From Elysia crispata (lineage: Eukaryota; Mollusca; Gastropoda; Plakobranchidae), in assembly GCA_033675545.1 (NCBI GenBank), contig JAWDGP010006665.1, forward strand, positions 234,501 through 298,500: 64,000 nucleotides of DNA, in the 5' to 3' direction. The notes under the pieces are model-generated. The model was not told where the DNA came from. It was given only the letters and a program-made list of their open reading frames with translations, and ran no database searches. Every line of letters begins with the position of its first letter. Position 1 is the stretch's first letter. Of this stretch, positions 15,201 to 27,267 are shown in pieces. Made by a program: the position numbers and the translations under genes.

Positions 15201-15379
15201 AGATTTCACCAAGCAGTAAAACTTTGTCGCAAGAAAGAGGAAAGAATATGCCAGCGAGCCAGACTAGGAATAAAGACTCTCACTTGAGTAAGGCACTTCA
15301 AGCCCGCCAGGCTACAGCTCTGTATCAGGAGTTGCTGGAGGGCAGGAAAAATTTACCTGTTTTCCAGTTTAAAGAAGAG
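3208..15379 (+). CDS. DHX29: DHX29 exons 1-13: N-terminal 40S-binding part (UBA-like and dsRBD-like)
   Basis: Residues 1-602. Exon 3 ends ITAKKLT, like the human LTAKKLQ. Exon 4 (residues about 94-138) encodes a UBA-like segment with [13 protein letters not shown]. Exons 5-8 encode acidic and basic linkers, including WILQYAQQ (human WILRYAEQQ) and a probable coiled-coil with [10 protein letters not shown]. Exons 9-11 (residues about 350-482) encode the dsRBD-like segment with [18 protein letters not shown] and ending in [12 protein letters not shown], both nearly identical to the vertebrate sequence. Exon 12 is highly acidic ([16 protein letters not shown]). Exon 13 leads into the helicase core (LPVFQFKEE; human LPVFKHRDS). 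From family knowledge this half anchors the protein on the 40S subunit and eIF3. The order and spacing fit DHX29 and no other DEAH helicase. Confidence 0.92.
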
Positions 15380-18300
15380 GTAAAAAAATATAAATTAATT
15401 TAATATACGTTACCTCTGTCATTTCGCAATCAGAATTGATATCCTTGGTAACTCAACAAAATTTAAATCCAGTTTTTTATGTGCAGCTCATTGAGGTTTT
15501 ATCTTTATAACAGAAAGTGTTTGAAATTGGCAAAGTGGGAGTAAAGGTTGAGGCTGGTTCAAAGTCATAGTTTGATTCATTGTGGCTGAATCCGAAATTG
15601 TTATGCCCATTTTCTCGAAATTGGTGTGTCACTAGAAAATTCATAAAAAACTCGTTTGTCAAACTTAGTTAAAGTGCCGATTAGATAAGAATATACTAAT
15701 ACATCAAATTTTATGCCTTTCTTTGATAACTTTTTGAAATATAATCTTTTAAAATTACATAAAAATGGCCAATGGCTCATTGCATTTACAAAGATAGGCC
15801 TCAGTGCTGAGTTAACTTAATAAACTTAGGCTGGTTAATTGGACTGTCACAAAGAGAGGATGGGAGCTGATGACCATAACAACAGAGCTAGACCTGATAG
15901 TAAAATTGAACGTGAATGAAAGGTGTCTATCAGATTTGGAGAGAGGGTGATGGCATGGAGAGAGTGTTGACTTCTTTGCTCTTCTGTCTTGATTCATGGT
16001 GTGCTTTTCTGTTGATTTGTCAAAAACAGATTTTTAATAAATAGGCCTATAAAACTTATACAAAAATATTAGATCTAGACTTTGAGATCTTTGCTGTTTA
16101 ATATAGATTGAGATACCTGGGTTGGATCCTTTTTTATTTTAATAACTGTCATACTGATCCACTTTGAATAGATCTAGTTCTAGTTGATCTGGATATAAAT
16201 TTATCCTGTTTCTTGATCTAAGAATAAGTTTTTCAATTTACTCAACTCATTGTTGGAATCTACATTTCTGTCTTCCTCTCAAACATTGCTGTAAAGATTT
16301 TAATAGGTAGTTTATTGATATAGATCGAGATAGACCTTCTTTGTAGACTGTCTACAATAAGTCTTTAAGCCAAGACTTAGAGTCCTATCTATGAATCGAT
16401 CTAGAACTCTATAGTAAATTAAACCAGTATACAACATCAGACAGTAAGGATCAAGATATAGGTAGGTTATTTAAAATTTAAAAATGTTCTTGTCACTATT
16501 TTTTCTCAGAAACTTCAAAGTTGAAGACAGTACTATGATATTTTAAAAGAAATTGCATTGAAATATACTTTTAAATGATAAAATTTGGATCCAATCCAAA
16601 GAAGTCAGATTTTGTAATTTTCTTCTTCGGTAGTGTTATTCATTGGGACAATGCATATATCTGTGTCTTTTGATTATACAATTTTTATAACTCTCTAAAT
16701 AAATGAGGTAAATCTTGTATGAAAAAAAAACACAAATGTTGAAAATTGAAATAGCCTCTAGCATATTTCCACCTTATCAACCTAGTTCTTTAGGGCTTTT
16801 TGCCAAATATGTTCTTATCACAGAAATCTGGTATGTTATATATTTTTCTTTATTTTGATTCAATTGCTTTCATCATATACTCTTGCAGGTTTTGTCTGCA
16901 GTGAGAGCCCACAATGTTGTTGTTATTGCTGGAGAAACTGGGAGTGGCAAGAGCACACAAATACCACAGTTTATTCTAGGGGTGAGCTTGTCTATGATAT
17001 AAATGCTCTTTCTTTTTAATTGTTTCAAAATGAAGAAGATTGTCTATCTGAATGTTTTTTCCACATATTTACAATGGAACCTCTGAATCAAGAACCTGAA
17101 AAAATTGGAGACCTTTGACAATTGGGAAGAATACTGAATAAACAGAATTTTCAAAAAAAAAAAATTTTTGATCCCTCATCAGAAAGGATCTCTAAATAAT
17201 AAGGATCATATTTTAGTTGAATGTGATTGGAAATGACAACACTTTTCTTTATGGTGACGTAAACTGTGAATGTGGATAAGAATAAGCAAGCAATAAACCT
17301 GCTATTTGTTTAGTCACCCTTACCTGAGGCCTCAGCTAGCTTCCTCATTTTGCGTGGTAGCACTGAACTTGTCTTTATACGCATCAATTCACACTAACTT
17401 CATTCCCATCTCGGAATTTACCAGAGTCCAGCAAGCCAAGATCGGTTGGATAAACACTTTGAGTTGCAGCACTGCTCTATCTGACTGCTGTAGTGGAGGC
17501 TAAGCTGGGTATGAGTGCCAGACCTCTGTAACAACCAAAGAATAATGAAAGCCTTTTGTCTAATCTCAAGTTATGTGGGCAAGTGTATCCTCATGACATA
17601 GAGGAAATGAACGTCTAACATTTTGAGAGCTTCAATTGTTATAAAATCAAGAAGGAGAGCAGGAAAAGAACTAATTTAATCTTGGGAGATGAACTGAAAG
17701 TCTTGGAAGAAATGGATAAATCTGGAGCAATGTATCTCAAAGTGAACAACATAAAGCAGCTGAATGAAAATTTAAGAACACTGCAAGAATCAAGGTCTTA
17801 ACAAGTGTGTTAAAAAATCTCTTAAAACCAAAATGTGAGACTAACCTGGAAATGATGAAGCTTGATAAACTGGAAAAAATACAAATCTGCCAACTCTTCC
17901 CAAATTTTGGAGTCTCATTGTAACTCAAGACTTGTGATTATGGCCAATCATCCTTATTTCCTGAGTACACGTTTATTGTAGAAGAATATCTTTTTAATCT
18001 CATCACTTCTTGTAGATGATCCACCAGCTGTAATTTGACTCTTTTTCATCTTCTTTCTAATATGTGAGACTATGATGAAATGAGAGAGAAATTGTGTTGT
18101 TTTTAAATTCCTTCATATACGATCTTATATTTTATTTGCACTTACTCATTTTTTTAAATTTCAAGCATTAACCACAGCATTAAATACTTGTTTTCAGGAC
18201 TGCATTGCACAGGGTCATGATGATGTTAGTGTTGTCTGCACGGAACCTCGCCGTATCTCAGCAACCAGCCTTGCCATGAGAGTCTCACAAGAGATGGGTG

Positions 18301-19379
18301 AAGGCCATTTGGAAACGGGTGTCAAGGGTCTAGATGTTGGGGAGCCTAAGGCATATAGAAATGGCGGCCCTCTAGTTGGTTACCAGATCAGGTTTGAGTC
18401 AAGGCGTGGTCCTGGTACTAAGCTGGTATACTGCACCACGGGGGTGATACTCAGACAACTACAAGGCTCAGCTGATCTGAACAGTGTCTCACATCTAATC
18501 ATTGATGAGGTAAGAGCTCCTCAGTGCCAGAGAGAGTTGAATTTTGAGATGGACTGCACACTTTACTGATGCCAGAACATCAAGAGGCAAAAAACAATCC
18601 ATATTTTTTGGATGGAAGTCCAAAGTCTTATCATAGAGAGTAATTGATCCAATGATTGAAAAAAAATTGACATTGACAATGTGATTAAAGGAAATGAAAA
18701 ATTATTTGTCATCTACAACTGCAGTTTTTTTATGTTTGAAGACAGAGGCACAAAAAAATGGTTTGGAAAAGTCGCCTTGAATAATATGAAAATCTCATGT
18801 GAAAAAAAAAATAAAAAAGGAAGAACAGAATAGAAATGCGACGCAGAAATTTGAAAAAAAATATAATTTTTCGATTAATAAAAACAATTAATGAATAAAT
18901 CTGCTACAGTCCTAAAATTAATAATAGAATGGTAGATTTATATTGCAGAATTAAATTTGTTAGAAGGCGTAGGATTGATATATCCTGAAAGTTTTGCTAC
19001 TTTATTTTTTATTATTTTTGTGACATTTGTAAACAGCTATAATATTCTTTTTTGCAATAGTATTTTGTATTACAAAGTTTATTTTAGAAGTATTTTGCAT
19101 CCCCTGTGCTGCTTCAGGTCCATGAACGCAGTGTCCAATCAGATTTTCTCATGATTGTGGTGAAGGAGATCCTCACCCGCCGCTCTGATCTCAAGGTCAT
19201 TCTGATGAGTGCTACTCTCGACAGTGCCAAGTTCTCTGCGTACTTCGACCATTGTCCAGTGATCAACATACCTGGCAGGACCTTCCCTGTAGAGGTATGA
19301 GTTGCAGGAATCAGTGCTGTTAGACAATTGGCTCTAATCAATGAGAGTTATGTACCCTTTGGTGCTTAAATATAGATAT

Positions 19380-19475
<96 letters not shown>

Positions 19476-22400
19476 TTCACTCCATTGTGTTTGAAAAAAA
19501 TCATTGAAATAGGACCAAAGAGAATATCTTATGATTGTCTATTTGTTTTTCACAGACGTAGAAAAGCATTCAGTTTTCTGTTAGGTCTAGGCTGTTAATC
19601 AGTCATCACTTACTTTTAACAATCATAGACAGGACAAATAAAAAAAAATGGAGAAGGTGAAGAGAGCAGGAAGAAGGGATATCTAAAGGTAGAAAAACCC
19701 GGATAATAACATAGGAAATGTGTAGTCTAATGACAGGTCGAGAATTTAACAAATACAACATTCTATCAATGATGAGGTTACATGAACAGTCAACACCTCC
19801 CCATAAACTCAGCATTGATGACTTAAAGTAACTAATAAGTCTTTGCTTTGTTTTCAAATATAAACAACAACAAACAAAATTAAATTCTATACCTTTGGAG
19901 TAATTTTTGTTTTACAACTTTACAAGAGCATTCTTCATACATGTTTTAACTCCAAAATATCAATTGAAATTTGAAATATCATGTAATCTTGCTATATGTG
20001 GTCAGTATTAACACCTTATTTGGTAAAATTTGTCCAGTTTTCTATTACTAATATAACTCTTGATTAAGTTGTTATACTTTGATCAGCGCAAAAAAAGGTA
20101 TACATACAAATGCAATCATATAATGCATACATATATATCAAGCATTTCTTCAAAGAAAATTTATCATAGGAAGGGATGATTTTGAAAAAAAAAAATATTA
20201 GGGTTACACATTCATGTGCAATTCATCCCATCAGAAATGTCTTGAACCTTTGCAATTTCATCTTAGATGTTGGTTTTGTGAAAAGATCTGCAACATTGTT
20301 GTCGGTGGGAATGTATTGAATGCACAGTCTGTCTTGTGTGATTTCATTTCTTATAAAGTGATACTTTATGTCAATGTGTTTTGATCTCTGGTGTTTGATT
20401 GGGTTCTTTGCAAGGGCAATTGCACCCTGGTTGTCGCATAATAATAAAAATCGTGTTTGCTTCAGATCCAACACTTCATTCAGAAATGACAGAAGATATT
20501 TCCCTTCTTGTGTAGCTGAGACAAGAGACATATACTCTGCCTCACAAGTGGACAAAGCTACTGTGGGTTGCTTCCTTGACTTCCAGGAAATCAATGGGCC
20601 ATTTTCAGAATGGAAACAATAACCAGTAACACTTTTTCTGTCTTCAAGATTAGCCCAATCAGCATCGCAAAACCCTTTTACAGTGAATGGTTTATTTGAT
20701 TTCCTGAAAATCAGTTTTTCATCATAAATGGTTTTCAAGTATCTAAGTACATGTTTTGCCATTATCAAGTGGCATCTACAAGCACAAGACATGTATTGAG
20801 ACAATTTTGTCACAGCATAAGATATGTCAGGTCTTGTAGCAGTCATGATATAAATGAGGGCACCAACAATTTGTTTGTACATCTTCATTTCGTCACCTAT
20901 AAGTGGCTCTGAGTCATGCTCATTTACACACGGCTTCATTTCAATGGGTGTAAATCTAGGTTTACAATCACTCATTTCAAACCTTTCCAAAATTTTGGAA
21001 ATGTACATGCTTTGAGACATGGTTATAGCTTCAATACCTTCAATCTTCAGTCTTTCAAACCGTATGCCTAGAAAGTAAGAAACTTCACCCAGATCTTTCA
21101 TTTGAAATCTCTTTTCAAACGCACTCTTAACAGTTTTCATAGCTGTAGGTTGTGCTGCAATTAAAATATCATCAACCCATAGAAGTATGAAAGTGTTGCA
21201 ATCAGGTTTGAAATACAGACATGGATCATTGATTGATCTTCTAAAGCCTTCATCTGTCAAGTATGTATCAACTGTACTATTCCAGTTCCTACCTGATTGT
21301 TTTAAACCATAAAGGCTCTTTTTCAGTTTGAGTACCAGGTTCTCACCTTTTTTATTTTTCTGTTTGAATCCTGGAGGCTGCTCAACATAGATTTCACAAT
21401 CTATAGGCGCATTTAGGAATGCTGCCTTAACGTCCATCTGATGTATGGATAGATCATATTGCATAGCAATTTGTGTAAACATCCTAATTGAACTCATGCG
21501 AGTTGTAGGAGAAAAAGTTTCAAAGAAATCAACCCGCTCAACTTGTGAATAACCTTTGGCTACATAGCGAGCCTTGTATGTTTCATTTCCCTCTTTGTCA
21601 GTTTTCACTGCGTAGACCCATTTACCACCTACAAGTTCTCTATCTTTTGGAAGAGGCACTACATCAAAAGTCTCATTCTCTTTGAGAGCTTTCATTTCTT
21701 GCATCATTGCAGTTTCCCATTTACTTGCGTCATTGCTAGAAATGGCTTCACAATAAGATTGTGGTACATCAAAGTTAGCACTGTAACAATAATGAGTTAT
21801 AATGTTCAAATGATCACTTAGTTCATCATCATTACAACAGTAATCATCTAGATATTTAGGTCTTGTTGTTTTTCTCTTACTAGGTCTGTTATCAGTTACC
21901 CCTGTTTGAGTTGAAGGTGATGCTGATGTGAAAACATCTTTCTCTGTGTCTTCTTCAAAACCATCATCTTCACTTTGTAAAGTTTCATCACTTTTTGAAT
22001 AATGATTGTCTTCAGAATTCCCCCTGTCTATAGTGACTATATTCTGGTCATTTTCATTGTCATTGCTTTGTGCTTTTTCATTGTCAGTGCTGTCAAGAAA
22101 TTTTACACGTCTTACCTTTTTGACAATCTCTTTGTCAGGAAAATATATGAGGTAAGCAGGACTGTCCCTATCGTAGCCTACAAATATACCCTTTTCAGAT
22201 CTTGGATCAAGCTTTTTGGGATTTTGGTTGAACGCAAAACATGATTCACCAAATGTTTGCATGTTAGATAGATTTGGTTTTCTTCCAGTCATAGCCTGAA
22301 ATGGGGTTTTACCAAGTCTAGAATTGAAACACCTGTTTCTTATATAGGCCGATGCCATTACAGCATACGTCCACATAAACTTTGGAAGTTTTGAATCTAA

Positions 22401-25400
22401 AAGGAGACATCTTGCCATCTCGAACAGTGTTCGCCAGTGGCGCTCAGCTGTTCCATTTTGGTGTGGACTATATGGGGCACTCTTCTCATGGTGAATGAGG
22501 TGTTCAGTTAAAATTGAACTAAATTCTTCTGAAATAAATTCCCCACCTTGATCACTGCGTATCTTTTTCACCTGACCATAGGCACTGAAATCGGACAAAA
22601 ACTTTCTGAAAGCTTTACATGTATCGCTTTTTTGTTTTAGAAAGTAAACAGCTGTGCAGTTAGAAAAATCATCAACACAAATAAGTGCATATCTAAAGTT
22701 GTCCTTAGCAATTGGATCAATTGGTCCTGCTAGATCAATGTGTACAAGTTCTAAGGGCTTAGATGCTCTGCTGTCTGGTTGTCTATTTCTAGCATCACAC
22801 ATTTTACCTAATACACATGTCTCACAGTTCAGATTTGGATTTCTGTCACCAACTATCTTAATGCCAATAGCTTCTTCTTCTAACTTTAGAATGTCAGGTG
22901 CGTTGCAATGTCCTAGAACTGCATGCCAACCCTTAAGCGTATTTTTCTTACATGTTTGATGTTGCAAGGTGTTGATGTAGTATAAGTTCTTAGTCTTGCA
23001 AATTTTGAAGATATGTTCTTTGAAGCTTAGGGTCCCTGAGGAGTTGGAAAAGCTCACAGTTGCGCCTGCTTTAGTCGCGGCTGGAACCGAGATAATGCTT
23101 TGCTGAAAGCTTGGCACGTAGAGAGCGTTCTTTAGGGTGAGCTCTCGATTCACTCCTTCATGGTCTTGCAACAGAACTGTCGCATCTCCTTGTGCAAGGG
23201 CCACGTTGCTGGCTTTGGTACCATCAGCAAGTTGAATGACGTGGTTCTCTGGAACAAAGGAGCTGTTGAAGCAAACAAATTTATCTTTGGCGTTAATGAT
23301 GTGGACTGTAGCACCACTATCAATGAGAAAGGAGTTCTCATGCTGGCTTGTGTCAGTATTTGAACTGACAAGGAAGGCAAAATTGTGATGACTAGATTGT
23401 GTGTCTGTGCACGATTTCGCTGACTGATATTGTTTGTTCTGTTTGTTTTTAAATCTGCAGAATTGAGTGTCATGGGTGCTCGAGTTGCAGAATGTGCAAT
23501 ACCTCGAACTTTGCTGACTTTTGTCTTGTTTTCTCTGTTTATAGCATTCAGCTAAATTGTGTGTTTTGCTTTTGCAAAATGAACACCATTTAGATTTGGC
23601 GTTTGATTTTGGATTATTTTTCATGACCATAACTGATGATGGTGCTTGCTCGTTGCATAGCTTCTCAGTGTCCTCAAAATTCCTCAGCTGAATTTTGAAA
23701 TCAAGGAACTTTAGGTTGTCTTCCTTTTGATTTACCACTGCTACAAAAGGTTTGTACTGGTCGGGCAGAGCTTTCATTATCATTGCGATGAGTAGGCTGT
23801 CACTTATAGTTTCACCTGTCTCACGTAGCTGTGCAGCTAGGGTTTCTGCTCTGACAATGAATTCGGTTAAAGTTTCTCTGGTGTTAAATCTCAAAGATGT
23901 CAGCTCTGTGTATAACGTGATAATTCGTGGCTTACCTTTAGGAAGGTAGTGATCTCTCAGGATTTTGAGGGCCGCTTTTCCATTATCTCTTGCATCTCTG
24001 ATAATCAGAGAAAGAGATTTATCGTCCAAACATTGGATGAGTTCAGCAAATGCTTCTGCATTCTTTCCAGCATCGACTGAGTCTGTGCTGAAGATGTCGA
24101 TTAAACCTCGAAGGCGCATGTAACCTAGAAATTTTATTTCCCAAAGTTCATACTGTCTTTCGTTACCATCAAAAATGGGCAACTTGTAGTTTCTTTGTGC
24201 TGCTGCCATAGTGAAGCTTTTATTCTTGGTCTAGATCGTGACCTGGGCCCATAACCTGTTAATCAGTCATCACTTACTTTTAACAATCATAGACAGGACA
24301 AATAAAAAAAATGGAGAAGGTGAAGAGAGCAGGAAGAAGGGATATCTAAAGGTAGAAAAACCCGGATAATAACATAGGAAATGTGTAGTCTAATGACAGG
24401 TCGAGAATTTAACAAATACAACATTCTATCAATGATGAGGTTACATGAACAGTCAACATAGGCTTCTGTGCTTCTTTTTTACTCTAAAATTATTCTATTC
24501 TTTAAGTATATGAAATTTGCCCTGATCTATAAGTTACGAAAATATTTCCTAAATTTCAATGTTTCTGCATGTTTGTTATGTTGAAACATGATCAAACCAT
24601 AAAATAACTGAACATTTTTAAGCCATATGGTCACTGAATTGCAGGCAAACTTGATTCTAATTTTTATCATATTGTTGTTTCCAGGTCTTTTATCTTGAAG
24701 ATGCCATAGAGAAGACAGGCTATGTGGTAGATGATGACTCACCTTATACTCTTAGAGAGAACCAACTTGTGAAGGTAATTGCCCAATCAGACCAGTGAAA
24801 TAAATTCCTAATTAATTCTAATCATGGTTGTAAGTCCTTGTTTAAAATCCCTCAGTCTGCTTAACAAATGGGCTATACATTTCAAGACAATCACTTTAGA
24901 TGAGATTTATTTACCTGTAAGACTGTTTTGTAAGCCTGATCAAAGAAGAGATTTATGTTAAGTTTCCTGAAGGTCTGGTCATATGTGAAGCTCTCTCAGG
25001 GTCTGGTCAATATGTGAAGTTTGCTCAGGGCCTGGTCATTAATTGTTTTTCTTTTTTATAATTGTTGTCTTTACAAAAGCTGCCTCAGAATTGTATACTG
25101 AATAACTTTACCAGACTTTGCTTCTTTTTTAAAATTGTAATGGCCTTTGAATGCCTAAGACTTTAAGTTTTAAGCTATTTGCAATAGTTTGGGCATCACC
25201 TGTTGAGGTTTTTTTTTTCTTTAACTAAAGGGAATCCTATATTTTCACGTATAAATATTATGTGGTATGAGATGGTACCTTTTGAATCATGTTAAAGCCA
25301 ATAAAAAAAAAAGTGAAGAGGAGGAGGAGAGACCAATGAACAAAGCATAAAATGCAGTAAAAGCTTTTATATTTTTCTTGCTGACTCACAAAATTCAGGA

Positions 25401-26148
25401 GGACAGAGCTCAAGTTGAGATCACTGGCAAGGGAGGCAACACTTCTACACAGAATCTGACTTGGACAAAGGAGGACATCAGCAAGATTGACAGAGTAATT
25501 CATCTTTGAATATGTTGTGATTGTTGATGGAGGGTATTATTTAGTCTGTTCATGTCAAGGTAATCTTAGATATTTTTCGATCAACACCTGACGAAGTAAA
25601 GAATATTAAGTGAGATCTCAAATATTGGCCTGCCTTTATGTCTAACATGGAAAGGGTTTAACACTCAGTTCTACCACACCTTCACAAAAGTACAAATGTT
25701 TCCATTTTTTTTTTACTTTCGTATAATTTCCTGCTAGCTGGTAGAAGCAAGGGTGAAAAATATAGTTTTTAATTTTATTTTTTTTTTGCATTGATCTCTT
25801 GTTTTAAAATCCATTTTTTAGCTTTTTTAAAATCTTTTTGAATCAGAGCAGTTGGAACTTTTAAAAAGTTGTCATTTTGTACTTGAATCTTGGAATTTTG
25901 AATTCCTCAACATTCACCAACCAATAGACATACATTTTCGTGTCTTAAGATAAAAGAAATTTATATGAAAGAACGTTTCATATTGCAAAATAAATATATA
26001 TGGCAAGATTTAAGAAAAAAATAATGCAAGAAAAAAAAATACAAATGAAATGAACAATCAGCATAACTAAATTAATTATCAAAAAGAAAAAAAGTTCACG
26101 TTTACCTGATGGTGACAAACATAAAGTTCTGCAGACATTAAGTTTCTG

Positions 26149-26199
<51 letters not shown>

Positions 26200-27208
26200 C
26201 ATGATAATTATTCAACTAGTTATTTTTGACCTTGCTTTAATTGCTCTATGTAATTTTAAAAGATCGCTATAGTTGTGTAAACATTGCATGAATGTAAAAA
26301 ATACCTATACCTTGTCTTTTCTTAGTCGTTTTTATGCTTATTTGAATTATTGACGACTTGGTTCCTCCTTCCTCAGACAGATCTTTCACCTGATAAATAT
26401 TGTCTGCGCACAAGAAACGCTATCACCCGCCTGAACCTGAACAGGATCAATTTAGACCTAATTTCCGTGAGTATCATACGCCACAAGATGTTATGTGGTT
26501 GGAGATTTTACATTTTAACACAATGAGGGTTTTCGGCTGATCCAAGAGTCATTGTTTTTCAGGGAAATGCTGTGTAAAAAAAAACTGAAATAAAAATTTT
26601 ATTAACTTTGGCCCACTCTTGGTCAAACTAATAACTTTTTGTAAACTTGAAGAAGCCATAATAAATACTGATGAACAGTGAACAAACATAAGTAGCAGTC
26701 ATTTAGTAATGTAACAAAATAAAAAAAAAATAAGAAAAATTTGATTCATTGCGACTTACTTTCTTGTCCCTAACACTAACATCCTTGATCAATCTAACTT
26801 TGAAAAAAAATGCTGAGACTTCTAAATTGCTTTACTATTTTCCTGAAAATTGACAAATACTTTCACAGATAAATGCACGTTTGAAAGTCAATTCGTTCAA
26901 ATATTCATTTGTAGAAATATTGGAGACCCTTACTTTGATATTATTATTATTACGGCACTTGTTAGTATTTGATTTTAGTTTTACAAGTCACCTCTGAAAG
27001 TGGTGAAAATTGTCTCACTTGTATTACTAAAGCTAGGAGTTGCTACTGGTGGAACAGTGATCAGTAGTTCATTCTCCCCCAAGTCAGTGGCACCCTTATT
27101 CACTATTTGTGACAAGGCCAAGTAACTTCGGCCTTCCTCCCTCCCTCCCTCTCTGTCTGTCTCTCTGTCTGCCTGTCTGTCTGTCTGTCTGCCTGTCTGT
27201 GTGTGTGT

Positions 27209-27267
<59 letters not shown>

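Larger units (their letters stand above)
19593..24458 (-). mobile_element. Ty1/copia LTR retrotransposon, looks whole
   Basis: A 4,866-bp element in DHX29 intron 16, opposite to the gene. It has two LTRs (19593-19795 and 24257-24458) that begin TGTT and end AACA, and a 5-bp target duplication TAGGC (19588-19592 and 24459-24463). There is one long gag-pol frame, a primer-binding site directly inside the 5' (right) LTR, and a purine tract directly inside the 3' (left) LTR. By eye the LTRs differ only in the length of an A run, so the insertion appears very young in evolutionary terms. Family: Copia, close in layout to Drosophila copia. Confidence 0.97.

Noticed and set aside
23150-23473. 107-codon minus-strand frame within copia
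   Set aside because: Shadow frame of the Gag-Pol coding region.
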